From Sphagnum compactum (taxonomy: Eukaryota; Bryophyta; Sphagnopsida; Sphagnales), in contig OZ234497.1 in assembly GCA_965153455.1 (NCBI GenBank), positions 10,416,001 through 10,480,000 on the forward strand: a DNA stretch of 64,000 nucleotides, in the 5' to 3' direction. Position 1 is the first letter of the stretch. Each line of letters begins with the position of its first letter. Below, one piece after another: positions 46,860-59,225 of the stretch. A model generated the notes under the pieces. It saw only the letters and a list, made by a program, of their open reading frames with translations. It was not told where the DNA came from and ran no database searches. Both the position numbers and the translations under genes were made by a program.

Positions 46860-47827
46860 TCTTCTATACTATAAATTCACTAAGTCTGTCTCTGACGGAG
46901 CTTTTGGGGGGTGGGGGAGGGAGGGGCCCGGTGAAGCAGCGGGGGGGGGGGGGGGGGGGGGCAGCCCGGCACTCCCGGATTTCGACCGGGCTGGGCTGGC
47001 CCCCCCGGATTTCGACCTGACAGACCAGCCCGGCCCGGCACTCAAAGATTTCGACCCAGATTTCGACCGGGCTGGGCTGGCCCCCCCGGATTTCGACCTG
47101 ACAGACCAGCAAGGAGGATGCTGTTGGTGAGGAGGGGAAATTGGAGGGTGCGGCAGTAGCTACCCGACCCGGATTTCGACCGGGCTGGGCTGGCCCCCCC
47201 GGATTTCGCTTTAGAAAGTAGCAATTCTCTAGAGACATACTATAAATTCACTACGTCCGTCTGTGACGGAGCTCGGGTCCGTCACAGAAGGCCGACCGGG
47301 CCCGGCCCCGGACTCCCGGATTTCGATCGACCGGGCCCGCCGTGGGGGGTGCCGGGCCGGGTCCGTCACAGAAGGCCGACCGGGCCCGGCCCGGCACTCC
47401 CGGACTCCCGGATTTCGACTTTCTGTGTCGGACCCGGCCCGGCACTCCCGGACTCCCGGATTTCGACTGTCTGTGACGGTCCTGGGTTTTGGATTTCGAG
47501 GTCACCAAAATCGAGGTCTCGATCTTATATATAAATTCTGTCTGTGACGGTCCTGGGTTTTGGATTTCGAGGTCACCAAAATCGAGGTCCCGAAATATTT
47601 TCATGGGTTTTGTATTTCGAGGTCACCAAAATCGAGGTCCTGAAATATTTTTCATTTTTTTGGGGATTATTTTTTTGAATTAGAAAAATTTGTCATTCGT
47701 CCCATTATCCATCCATTCAAATTCCTCATCCCTGAAGAAGAAGATGATGGAAGAGGAGGAGGAAGGAGGAGGACAAATGGCGACAGCAATAGTATCACAG
47801 TGACCGAAGGTCGCGGGTACCCACTAG
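46860..47827 (+). mobile_element. GC-rich non-autonomous Helitron
   Basis: It starts A/TCTTCTATACTATAAATTC (46,860) and ends with a small hairpin (GTGACC-GAA-GGTCGC), GGGTACCCA and CTAG at 47,824-47,827, followed by T. This matches Helitron rules: 5' TC, 3' hairpin plus CTRR, insertion between A and T. A second start-like block (ACTATAAATTCACTACGTCC) lies at about 47,238. Contents: a 21-G run (46,941-46,961), tandem CCCCCCGGATTTCGACC blocks to 47.47 kb, three repeats of GGATTTCGAGGTCACCAAAA (47.49-47.65 kb) and a perfect 11-bp hairpin TCTGTGACGGA (47,260-47,288). No Rep/helicase gene. Open frames on both strands reflect the GC-rich repeats. Confidence 0.65.
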
Positions 47828-48441
47828 TAATTATTAAGAGCATCCCCACTGCAAGTCACTAAAATGGTCACTATCACTATTTTTTGGTAGTTGGTTTGAG
47901 CCTCTGAGGGCCAAAATAGTGATTTGGGTGCAGTCATTTTTGTGGTTTTCCACCGCGGAGTCATTAAACTGAAATCATCAGATTTAAGGGGGTCGTCAAA
48001 TGCGCATTCACTATAGTTTTATCAATCTTGTTGTGTGTGTGTGCGTGCGCGTTTGCCGATCGGCTTGTTGATCCTGCTCTTCTCGATCGCCTTGTTGATC
48101 CTGCTTTTTTTGATACTGCACATCTTTTAAATGGGAGAAAAACGACTCCCGTAACAGCCTGACGAGTCTGTCCCTCGCGGGCATTATGCACGCGAAGTAG
48201 TTCGAGCAAATCAAAATGATCAAACGCCAATCTTTCGCTTGAATAAGAGTGCGAGTTTGTCTCCATGTCCATTCCATTCAACATATTCTTTGCCTAGTTG
48301 TGTTCCGTTTGCGATAGCCGCAAAAATGGTAGTAGCGATGTTCGTTTTGATTTTATCTTCTAGTAGGGGGAAGCCTGTTACGAAAAATAAAGCATATGCC
48401 AGATGTGCCAGTATTAAGGCGACAGATGTGCCAGAATTAAT
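47828..48441 (-). mobile_element. Possible PIF/Harbinger-type fragment
   Basis: The left edge TTATTAAGAGCATCCCCACT resembles plant PIF/Harbinger MITE termini (GAGCATC-type ends, TTA/TAA target). A minus-strand stretch, 48,277-48,011, begins MEWTWRQTRTLIQAKDW, which faintly resembles the Myb/SANT-like DNA-binding proteins these elements encode. The right end AGTAGGGGGAAGCCTGTTA (about 48,361) is only loosely complementary. Weak assignment. Confidence 0.35.
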
Positions 48442-48663
48442 TTAATTCTGGCAAAGTTGGCATTTGCCAGGTTTTATGAGGCCTGCTACTAATTTATTGT
48501 AAGTACCATTCTGTTAGTGTGTATGACTGGCTAGCATGCAATGTTCCTGTTTCTGACCTTCCTAACTTTCTGACATATGTGTGGAAATCTTGTTCAATTC
48601 TGTTAATGTGTAACTAGCATAATTGGTTACAACTTGTCAGTTTCTCAGATCTTGCTCAGTTCC

Positions 48664-48995
48664 TGGCAGAGTGAACCAACAGCCACCAGCACATCATAAC
48701 TCAGTTGTGGATGAACCCCAACTCAGTTGCTGTTGGGTTACACCTTGGTGATTGATTCTTGTAAAAAATAGGTCCTGTATATGTAAGTAGGACAATAGAT
48801 GGCTACTAGGTTGGTACATTTATGGAGATGGTTAGTATGTAGGTAAGTGATATTGTTAGTAAGTTGGCAGGAAAATCAGCAACTGAGCTAATTACCATGG
48901 TTAGTTAGGGAACTGCAACCCAATGAAAAAGTGTTTCCTGTCCACCCACTATCCATGCCTGATGGGGTGCTGGTGGCTGTTGGTTCACTCCTGCC
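48664..48995. mobile_element. MITE-like element with 22-bp perfect terminal inverted repeats
   Basis: GTGAACCAACAGCCACCAGC plus AC at 48,671-48,692 is the exact reverse complement of 48,967-48,988. The similarity extends a few bases outward (GGCAG). The interior contains GTAGGTAAGT-type sequence like the repeats at 1.3-2.1 kb and 60.2-60.3 kb. No coding capacity. The target duplication is not resolved. Confidence 0.75.
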
Positions 48996-51000
48996 CTCCA
49001 TTCCTCCCAAGCAAGTTGAGCAGGCTCTTATTTGCCATTGTTGTGCTGGCAATCATGTTCTCTGTCTCCTATTGAAACAACTATGACCTGTTCTGGGTTT
49101 TTAAAACAAAGGTTCAATTAGATTCGTGTAGGATTTAGTGCTGCATTGCTTTTTATCCTATTGCATGTTCCGAATAGGGAAGTAGTGAATGTTTTCTCAG
49201 AAATCTTTGTACAAAAAACTCCGCAAACAGGAAAAAAGAAGTTTACATGTGTCGACCAGGTTGTGCACAATGTAAGGTGAATGACCACATCTATTTTGCC
49301 ATTTATGTTAAGAAGATCATACCTGCCACCATGGGCTGGTGTAAAATAGTGCACAAGACAGTGGTGCCCCAACTAATAGATCATCACATCTATCATACTC
49401 AGAAGTGGGGGAATTGCTACTGAGAACACTCAAGAATGAAAGTTTCTGGCTAACTATTAAAGTTATTAGTAAATTAGGCAATTAAGGGGCGAGAACGGCC
49501 AGTTTCAGCAGCATAATAGGGCATCAAATGCTTAACTGGGAATGAAATTTTACAAAACGAAATAAATGGGACCCAAATTAGTTTTTCCACCAATTTTGGT
49601 GGTAAACTGAGTTTCATTCCCTCTTTCGTTTTCCCTTAGCGCCTTCACTGCTCCTTCCTACACAACTACTATAATTACTCTCAAACATTGTGCAGGAAAT
49701 GCTGAGTTGCAGCATTTCATACTGAGATTTAATAAAATTTCATTACTTTGTGGATACCACTCAAAGAGGGGATAGGGGGTGAAAGCAGAGAGAATAAGGG
49801 GTGAAAGAGAGGGTGACTTCACGGATAATTTTATTGCGCTACCACAGTATTCAAAATTTAAATTTGAACACCCTTATAATTTATACTGATAGTATTGATA
49901 AATTTGTGAAATTCAGAAATACAGACCTGATTTTTTTACAACAATATTTTAAGTGCCTAACCATGGTGGCAAGTAGGGTATAGGCACAAGTTCAATACTT
50001 TGCTGCTGCTGAATGAATAAACTCCCCTCCCCCCTCTACATATGGGGCTTGGAAGTGGGATATCACTTTGTTTCTGCATTGCCACTGTTGCTGTGCCACA
50101 TCCCCTTGCAAGAAAAGCCCATGTTTAGTGGTGAGATTGTGTTTTGTTTGTTTCCGGGTAGTAAAAGCCTTTATTCCAAGACCCTTTTAAAAAAAATCGG
50201 ACTGGTAGATAAAATCTTACTCATGTTCCACAATTTCACAAATTTCTGACTCCTCTCTCTTTTCCCATCTTCTTCAGTACGCAATCCAAAGATATGAGAA
50301 TATTTCCAAAGCACACAATCCAATAAATGACATCAGCAAAATACATATGGGATTGGACAATTGAAAAAGTCAGAAGGAAGGGGGGAAGGAAAGAGCGTGG
50401 GTGAAATGGAAGAGGGGGCTAGGTGGGGGTGGCGGTGGGGATATGTAAGTTTAGGTTAATTGTACCATGGTTAAAAGTTGGATGTGTTTAAATGGATTGT
50501 CCAAACTCCGTCCATATTTAGAGCTTAAGGTATTCACTTGGGATTTGCCTCCATGTCGCAATATTAAAGTTTTTGAGCTTGATGCCTTAACAAGTCCACA
50601 ATAAATCAAGAAGTTTTCTTAGTGCTAAATCTTATCCTTGTAAGCCTCCATCAGGAATTTACCAAATGTCTTCAAACTAGGTAACAAGCTAAAAACATGC
50701 CTGAGATATTGTTTAACATTTTGCATGAAGAGCAAACTGGTTTCTTCTCTATTATGATTTGAGCTGTGGGAAATTGCTCTTTTTTTTCCACAATTTTTTC
50801 CTCTAAATTTTCTATTTATTCTCTGTACAAATCTTTTTTCCTTTTTGTGTTGGGTTGCCCCTAGCTTGGCTTAAAAGATCCAAACAGATCTCATCTCTAA
50901 CTTGCTTTGTGGAGGTTAAAAGTTTGAACCTTCCTTCGTTTGAATTTTGTAACCTTTAATCCTTGATTTTTTTTATTTAAAAAAAATTGATTTTCATCTC
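48996..51000. other. Intergenic stretch upstream of the WD40 gene
   Basis: No gene is supported. Short open frames on both strands lack recognisable motifs, and I see no complete repeat element. Confidence 0.45.
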
Positions 51001-52980
51001 TCACAGATGCATAGCAGGAGTATTGATCTTTTTCTTTCTCTCATTCTTTCTTTTTGGTAGGGAGTAACAACACCCTCTTTCACTTATACTAGGGTTACCA
51101 GCTTGAAGGAAAAGAAAAAAAGAAAAAGAAGGAAAAAACAAAAGAAGGCACTGTCTGCTACTGTAGGTGCAAATCCTGATCTGCTTTTAGGGACCTCGAA
51201 TTGGGACCCAGCACGACACGTGGAAGAAAGGCGAATCTCAGCGTTCTCAATATCTCGACATTGTTCACTAGCGCTGAAGAGGAACCAAATTTGCGAACTT
51301 GTTCTATAAGTAACCGACGTTTGTTCTCTAAGCTGGCTAATAATCTCCAAAAAAGCGCTCCCGCGTTCCTTTGAGTTCCCATTCTTGTTGTGAACACAGT
51401 CATGAACGTTCGTAGTATTATCCCTGGTCATGTTCGCAGAGTTATCAGAGTACAGGATTCGAACGGCGTTCTCTGTGACTTATTCCTATATTCCCAGAGT
51501 TCTCCCCGGTGCGCTCCGTTGCCGCTTGTCTGCGCGAGGGGGAGAGAAGAGAGAGACAAAAAGAAGTGTTTTGGTTTTCTTTTTTGTTTTTGGGGGGATT
51601 TTGTGTGTGTTTCATTTGGTCGTTGTTTGTTTTTTCAACGCTTTGCACGCCCAAGTCGCGAGTATTATCAAAGCTTCTATTGCCTGATTTTTTGTCACTT
51701 TGGTGTTTAGGAAACAGGCTATGATACAATCTCTCTTTTTTTTTGGTGGTGGGATATTTTCTAACTTTTTTCTCTTTTTTCCATCTCCTCTCAAACTTCA
51801 ATTGTGGTTCTGTTGTGGAAGAGAGGGAGCAAAGGAGCGAAGTGTACGAGAGCAGATCGGGGGCTATTTCTGTCTGGTGAGAGGATTTTTGCTCAGGGAG
51901 GTTTTTTTTTGGTTTGGGAGCAGTAGTGAAATTCGTGTCTTTCGCTTTGCAATTGTGCGGAATTCAGTACCCAGAGAAAACTGAACGAGGAGCGAGGTCG
52001 CCTTTTGTTCTTGGGATTCGGGCCTGGACGAAGAGCCGCCGTGGAGGAGGAGCTTGCCGGATGTGCCAGCACTTGATCTTCAATTTTGTCGTCGACGGAG
52101 TTTCTGTGGAAGCGGACGACTTGTTGGAAGGTTTTTTCTCTTTCAAATAACCTTCATTTTCGTGACTCTGGAAAGCTGCCAGATTCTTTTGGTAGGCGTG
52201 AGTGACAATTTTTGCTAAACCTAGAACTTAGGGGTGTTGCAAGAGAGGAAGTCAGGTTAGTCAACTGAGGAGGAGGAGGAGGAGGAGGAGGAGGATCTTG
52301 TTACACGGTTTGCAAATCTGTTGATGATGAGCAGCCCGTGTACGCGGTATATTTGGCTCAATGGGAAGGGCGTTCGCAATAGGCTGCATAGTTAAGAACC
52401 TCCAGTTCACTCTCTTTTAGTATGCAATTCAATGTCTGTGTTGTGTCCTGAATTATCATGATTTTATAAGTGTGTCTTTGGTATGTTGCTCAGTCTTTGG
52501 TATGGTTGAAGCTTCCTTCCCGGGAAGGTATCTGGATGAACATATAGCAGGGCTGATGCTAGCTTCATGTAAACCCTAATTTGTGACACTCTCTGTGATG
52601 CAAGAGAGTCCTTGGCATGATATCATTTTCAAATGAGTCAGCATTCTTTCCATTCAATGCGCATCCCTGCCACCACCCCCACCAATGAGAGATTCTTTGG
52701 AACCCTGAGTTGGTGTTGGCAGGAATCTTGCGTAAGAAGACTGTTAGTTGCAAGATGTGAAACTAATCTAGAATCATATATCTGTTCAACATACTGCTCT
52801 GGTGTATTTCACTTTACAATCAGGGATATGCAACATTTCTTGCAGAATGGTACACATTGACATTGTTCCTTGTGACAAATGTGTGCATGTTTGAGGAATA
52901 TTCCCCTTGATGAATCCTGCCTTCTGTGAGTCTCTGATATCCAGTTTTATCTGATACTTGGGTCTTGGTTTTGTTGCCAG
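51001..52980 (+). promoter_or_regulatory. Promoter, leader and leader intron(s) of the WD40 gene
   Basis: The composition rises to gene-like CT/GA-rich sequence from about 51.1 kb. The coding exon begins just after an acceptor at 52,980 (TTTTGTTGCCAG), so at least one intron lies in the 5' leader, probably starting between 51.9 and 52.4 kb. A GGA repeat lies at about 52,267-52,293. The precise transcription start and leader exon ends are not determined. Open frames at 51.4-52.15 kb have no recognised domain. Confidence 0.5.
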
Positions 52981-53001
52981 GTGACGTAATTAGGGGCACA
53001 T

Positions 53002-56000
53002 ATGGCTCAAGGACAACAGGGTGATGAGTTCATGGTGGAGTTTGAAGATGATGCTGAGGATTTACTGCAAGCTACCCATGAGAGGATTTCACTTGACACA
53101 GACTCAGATGATGAGAATGATGTGGTGAGGCTAAACCTGATGTTTCTGTTCTTGTGATCCCCTTGGACGGTTGTCAACTGTCTGCTTTCCTTTTTTCTTT
53201 TCTCTTGTTGATTGCATGTGTGTTTTGCCACAAGGTAGGGTTCTATGGCTCTGTGCTTGAGGAAGGGCATGGTACCTTTCTTTATGTAGGGCATTGTACA
53301 TCAGTCCATAATATTGGAACATCCCCTACAGTCAATCACAACATGACGTCTGCAAATTCGTTTAATTAGATTCTTTGAATGTGATCTCACTCCACTCTTA
53401 CAGGCACATGGCTAAGTATTTGCTGTTGTTCAGAGAAGTGAGCTCACTAATGCATGAATCAAGTCAATTTTTAAGGAGTTTAGTAAGAGCAGACAAGTCC
53501 TTTTTACAACTGGGAACCTATGTCCAGAATCTGATAGTAGTTCATCCAACAATTACCATGTTCTCTTGGATGGGTTAGGTCATTTTGTATATATGATATG
53601 CTTGTTTGAGAGTGATGTCATCTACAAGTACAAGAAAATGGAGCAGGATCAATTCAGGTCTGATTGATCCATGATTGGAAATTCTATCCTGTTGGTTGGA
53701 TGTTCTATCCATGCTGCAATCAGGTAAGCAAGGTTTCAGATACAACCACTGCACAAGCTAGTCGTGGGAAGGATATTCAGGGCATTCCATGGGACCGGTT
53801 GCAATTCACAAGGGAGAAGTACCGAGAAACCCGGTTGCAGCAGTACAAGAACTATGAGAACTTACTCCAGTCTCATGATGACCTTGAGAAGGTATGCATC
53901 ATACACAATGCTAGCTCAGCAGAACTTGGTAGTATCCATATTTACTGATTGCTTGTTGGATGCAGCTAGTTTGGTGACTTGCCTTCTGAAGACTTGCTTG
54001 TATCTGGCAGAAATCTGACCTGTTTTCACAATGGTGGAAATGTCAGGCTCCTAGTAAACACTGAAATGAGTCCTAAGTATAGTATGAATTGTTTAGAGGG
54101 TATAGTGCAATTGCAGTGTAGCCATTTTAGAATGTGTGTTTCCAAACAGACATCATAAGTGGTCAAAGACATAATACCAGCAACTCATATGTTTCTGCTG
54201 CAGGAATTTCAAAAGGAACTTCTAACAGTTCAATCTGACTTTGGGATTGGTTCTGATACTCTTTTGGGTTATCTGCTGTTTTTATTTGCAGGAGTGCAAG
54301 TCTGTTGAAAAGGGGGGGAACTTCTACCACTTTCGATACAATACAAGATCAGTGAAATCCACTATCGTTCATTTCCAGGTCAAACTGCTGCTAAATTGGG
54401 GAAATTACTTATCTGCTGTTTCAAGAGTTGGTTTATAAGGCAGTGGTTAGTCCTTTCAGCTTTACTTGGCTCAGTGTCCCTCTTCTATGGCTCTCAGGGC
54501 TGTTCTATTTTCAATGATCCCTGTGATACTGATTCAGTTGATATCCTTCTCCCTGTCTGCAATACAGCTGAGAAACTTAGTGTGGGCAACATCAAAGCAT
54601 GATGTGTATCTCATGCATAACTTTTCAGTCATGCACTGGTCACCCATGACACGTAAAGGCACAGAGGTGCTCAATCTGGCTGGACCTGTTGTTCCTGCCT
54701 CTGAGGTACAGCTTATCTCTCTGTTTCCCTCTGTTTTTGTCCCTATCTGTTTGTGGCATTTTATCTTGGATTCTTACATTCAGATTCTTGGAATCCATCT
54801 GCAGACAACTATTACTATTTTTTTTGGGAAACTGATTGATGATGAAACTAATAAAGTATCTGAGCAGCCATATGTCGCTGTCACCCATTGTCAAGGTTTT
54901 TGTGCTGATCTATGGAACCTCATCATCCCCCTTGCTCAGTTCTTGCTGAAGTATGACACTAAAATCTCACAAAATCCACCATAGCAAACATGGAAGTATG
55001 GCAACAAACACATTCAATATATAGTTCTAAACAGGAGTGTGCTTTGCAATAAGCAGAGGAAGGACAGTGTATGGACTTATAACACATGTTTCCAGGGATG
55101 TTGACAAGTATTTTGGTTGGAGTGGATTGTAGCTGTAAAGAGTTTTAGTCTGTTTAGATAAGTGTTTATTTTGCACTTCTGTATCAACAGCTTAGGGGGT
55201 TTTTACAAAGGTGAACTGCCATCGTATGGAGTCAAAGGCTGGAAGTTTGCATGATTTTTGAGGTACAGTGCAGTTATGTATAGTACAAAGGATGCAGACA
55301 GACAATGGCCAGTCAGGAAGATTTTCATTGTGGAGGATGCTGGAGCACTTAACCCTGCTATAACTTGTTATGTTCATCATCTCCTCTGTAACTTGAGCTT
55401 TGACTGAATTAAACCACCCATACAATTTTCAGCAAAAGTGACAGCTTCTTTCAGTCATCATTGTGTGATCACTCTTCAAAATGTGAGTTCAAAAAGCCCA
55501 GCATGGGAAATAGTGAAGGTTCAACACGTGGTGAGACTTGGTGAATGGGTTTCAGGCACCTGTATTCCAAATGTGCAGTGGGCCACTTAGATGTTGTGCA
55601 GCTACTGACATGCACACACTCTCTTGTAGGGTGAATATGTCCTAGATGCCGGCTGATATGAGGGCATTATGCAAATGTAAGAGTTATTGATAGGTCTTTG
55701 TAAAAGAGTCTTGCATTGGTAAGGGAGAGAAATGGTTAATTGGTGATTCCACCAGAGCAGTCAATTAAATTTGTGTCGGGGCTAAGATGCTGTCAAGAAT
55801 TGGTGCAGATGTGGAGACATCCAACAGCATATCAGCATGAGCTGGGGCGTGTCCAGATTAGCACTATGTGTGTGAAGCGGAATCTTCTTGTTGCTGGTGG
55901 ATTTCAGGGTGAGATGGTTTGCAAGGTGAGAGAGCTTATGAGCTGATTGCATTACCAACTTGGTCTGTTATGCTGGGTCATAGAGTGATTTATGACAAGG

Positions 56001-58292
56001 AAATACAATGAAATGGGTGTTGTTGGTTGCAATCATAACACTTATGGTCATCATGATTTGCATTGTTTTCTTTTTCTTGACAACTTTTGTTGTTTTTTTG
56101 ACAAAAAAATTGGGAAAACTTTCTAGTGTAAAGTCAACTAAGTTTGGTAATTTTTGGGAAAATTTGCCAAATTTTTTATATCAATGAAAAGAAAACCCTG
56201 AGCAGGTTGTTCCTTTGACATCTAGATGGCATCTTCTCTTTCTAGACAGGTCTTTGGCACCAATAGGCACTGTACAGTGCATATGCCATAGAGGCCTTCT
56301 GGTCATAATGTCCAACTTTTGGTTAAGAAAAGGGATGGATAGGAATTACATGTCATGGTGGCTTATCTTGCTTAAAATGGCCTCTTCTAGTCCTTGCTTG
56401 GTTTATATCCCTTGGGGTGTTTGTTTGAATTTAGTCCTTGAACTCACATTTGGTGGTGATTTGTTCATTACCATGTTTACGGCACATCGGAACCACACGC
56501 CACGTGGGGAAACTCTAAACTTGACGTATTTTGTATCTCGTGGGGTTGAACACAGAATCTGGACCACCCTGGTGTATCTTATTGTGCAAAAATTACCCAT
56601 GATGAAAATGCCATCACCAATGCAATTGAGATCTATGATAACTCGAGGTTCTTTCTTTCACATTTGGTCATCCATTCTGGAGATGTTTGGTTAGGTGTGA
56701 TCCTCTTTTGGTATTTGGCAGCATTTAGATTCATGGAAGTTGTTTGGATGCAGAATCCAGGTTAGTTTTTCAGTTGATCTGCAGGAAATCAGGGTATTAA
56801 GAAACTGTTCAACAATGTAGAGGGATTATTCCAGAACATCTGAAATATGGTGTGATGAAACTGAAAGGAAACATGGTCCTTTCTCTCATCATGCTTCATG
56901 TACTAGCCGAGGAATTTTGTTCTCTTATAGGTGGTTATCATTCCCTAATATCCTACTGTTCTCATGCAGAAGGTCTGCTTTGACATCTACTGGCATTGTT
57001 TGGTGATGTGGCCATATTGCAGTGGAGCAGTGCGACTCATGACCTCCAATAATGATTCAGTGGTCAGGGTGTTTGATTGCAATAACTTTTCTGTTATCAA
57101 AAGCTTCTACTTCCCATGGGCTGTAAATGTATGGTGCACTTTTTCCATCTCTTGTAGATCAGGCTCTACTGTTTTCTATCAAGCTACTGTTCTAGATGAG
57201 AATCCATTCTTCTGTTCTGCTGGCCTTGCAGTGCCATGCTCTTCAAGGTGGCCTTTGTGAGATTTTAGCAGAAGAGACTTCTGATGAATTATGTTCTGGC
57301 ACTGTTTCATGTGGCTTTCTGAGCTGTGAACCTGGCACTGATTGCTTTCTTCATTCTTTTGGGTCAATCTTCTTCTTTGGCTCACAGCACCTCTGAAAAC
57401 TAGCCTTTGAATGAGCATCCATAGTGATAATAGAGTAGTAGCAGCAACAAAGTAGCCTTTGGAGATTCCCATGCCATCTTTCATCAGATAGCAGCACTAA
57501 TTGAGGGTGTGGATGGTGCAGCACACATCCGTTAGTCCAGATAGTAAAGCGGTGATTGTGGTGGGGGACAATGCAGATGGACTTCTTTCGGACAGTCAGA
57601 CTGGGAAGGTAAATATACCATTTTGCAGCATTTTGTGAGCACGTCTCGTTAGACATGATACAAAGGCACAGGAGGCTGATACAGGGAAGAATGTGGCCAG
57701 TGTTCGCTTGTAGTGTCTATTGTTTGTTACACCAGCTACACCAAGAAATACAATAGGGAAAACAAGCAGTCTACTGGTTTGCAGAAGGAGGATTAGTCAG
57801 GGAAACCTTGTAAGTTCTGGTCCTCCTAATGTAAGTCTGCTCCAGCTAACCTATGCAAGATTGTGTTGGAAAATGTAGGTCATTGCAACTTTGAAGGGCC
57901 ACTTAGACTATTCATTTGCATCAGCATGGCACCCAGATGGCCAAGTTTTTGTCACAGGGAACCAAGATATGACCTGCCGCCTATGGGACATTCGAAATAT
58001 AGGGTCCTCACTAGCAGTTCTAAAGGGGCGCATTGGTGCTATTCGCTCCATCCGCTTCACTGCTGATGGGCGTTTTATGGCTATGGCTGAGCCTGCAGAC
58101 TTTGTGCATGTGTTTGACACCAAGCAGGACTTTGCTAAGTGTCAAGAAATTGATCTCTTTGGTGAAGTGGCAGGCATTTCCTTTAGCCCTGATGCTGAAG
58201 CTCTGTATGTGGGAGTTGCAGACCGCACCTATGGCAGCCTTCTTGAGTTCAACCGGAGTCATGCTAACTCCTACCTTAATTGCTTTCTTTAA
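53002..58292 (+). CDS. Plant WD40-repeat protein (C2A9.03-like family), 443 aa
   Basis: The nine coding exons are 53,002-53,124, 53,724-53,891, 54,292-54,378, 54,568-54,705, 55,809-55,925, 56,556-56,647, 57,023-57,128, 57,522-57,608 and 57,879-58,292. All junctions are GT-AG, the sum is 1332 nt and the frame is intact. The N-terminus is acidic (EFEDDAED, DTDSDDEND). Then come the family hallmarks GKDIQGIPWDRL (about residues 57-68), QQYKNYENLL, RSVKSTIVHFQLRNLVWATS (spanning an exon junction), VAGGFQGEMVCK, LKGHLDYSFASAWHPDG, CRLWDIRN (about 339-346), GAIRSIRF, MAMAEPADFVHVFD and DRTYGSLLEFNRS. It is a beta-propeller scaffold protein, similar to plant transducin/WD40 proteins annotated as C2A9.03-like, whose biochemical role is not established. 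The start is the first ATG after the leader intron. Exon 2's acceptor could be 53,732 instead of 53,723, which would remove three residues. Confidence 0.95.
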
Positions 58293-59225
58293 GCTCACAG
58301 CTGGCCTTTTCTTCATACATCTGCATCATCTTTATGCATCTCTGGCTTTCTAGGCTATATATCCCAGTGGTCAGGCAACATTCTGAACTTGTGAAGCCCA
58401 CTTTGTAGTTGCAAGTCCATATTCCTGATGAGCCTCAAAAGCTCTGGGTAAACGGTTAAGGGTTTTGATTGTTTGCCATGGTTGCTGAGATTGTGTCAGT
58501 GAAACAAAGGGATAACTCTACCAAAGAGGAAAAAACGGCTTTAGGTGAGGCTTGTGGTAGCCTGAAAGGTCTTCCTTGACACTGTCCTTTATGTGTTTAG
58601 GGTACAGAGATAATTTGGCTGAGGGTGCATCACAATGACATGATGACAAAGAGTTGGCCAACCATGATGAGAACCCAGATGGCATCTCCTCTTGGAGAGT
58701 CATGGAGAAGATTCCGTACATCTACTTTCAATTGACCAGATGTTGTAAATAGTGCAGAAGGCTAGGATTCTGAGTAACCCCCCAGATGTCTATTTTTCAG
58801 GTTGCATGTGCCCTTGTAGACTCAGCTACAATCATGTGGGCATCTTGTGATAAGGCTGGTCCCACAGAAGGTTTGACCGGTAGGTTGTTACAAAAAAGGT
58901 TTAGCTGGGTAAAAGTTGCGTGACTGATTTTGTGCAGACTATTTTCACATTGAAGCACTACAACTTCTGTTTTTGTGTTCAACTTACCTCGCATGTAGTA
59001 TTTTGCAATCTGGTTGCCAATCATGCTTCATTGATTGTTTTTCCTTTATAGTTGCAATTTAATATGGGCATAGATTATTTGTGCAGGGATGTGAGCCTTT
59101 CTGACTGCAATTTTGTAGGGTCCTCCAAAGGTGTGGTCTTACAGTGGAGTTGACAAGCCTGATAAACTTTGGCTATGGCTGTGACAAACAATCATCTCTT
59201 GTGATAACCAAAGCAATATGAAGAT
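58293..59225 (+). other. 3' UTR and downstream flank of the WD40 gene
   Basis: No further coding exon is needed after the stop at 58,290-58,292. The first few hundred bases are probably 3' UTR. No clear polyadenylation signal or other gene is seen; short open stretches are unsupported. Confidence 0.45.

Larger units (their letters stand above)
46647..48485. repeat. Inverted repeat pair bracketing the Helitron (46,647-46,701 / 48,442-48,485)
   Basis: The left copy CAGGCCTCATAAAACCTGGC, then ATGCCAACTTTGCCAGAATT, is the reverse complement of the right copy apart from about 10 extra bases in the middle of the left arm. The right copy adjoins a 21-base palindrome (CCAGAATTAA/T/TTAATTCTGG, 48,431-48,451). 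The pair encloses about 1.7 kb containing the Helitron and a second transposon-like segment. Confidence 0.8.

Noticed and set aside
47251-47604. Long GC-rich open frames on both strands at 46.8-47.6 kb
   Set aside because: They are translations of tandem GGATTTCGACC-type repeats inside the Helitron, open on both strands at once, with repetitive Gly/Pro/Arg content and no domain.
51084-51801. Open frames on both strands upstream of the WD40 gene
   Set aside because: Overlapping frames on both strands in CT/GA-rich leader sequence, low complexity, no recognisable domain or splice structure.
58797-59024. Minus-strand open stretch downstream of the WD40 gene
   Set aside because: Short, no motif, and lies in the probable 3' flank of a plus-strand gene.
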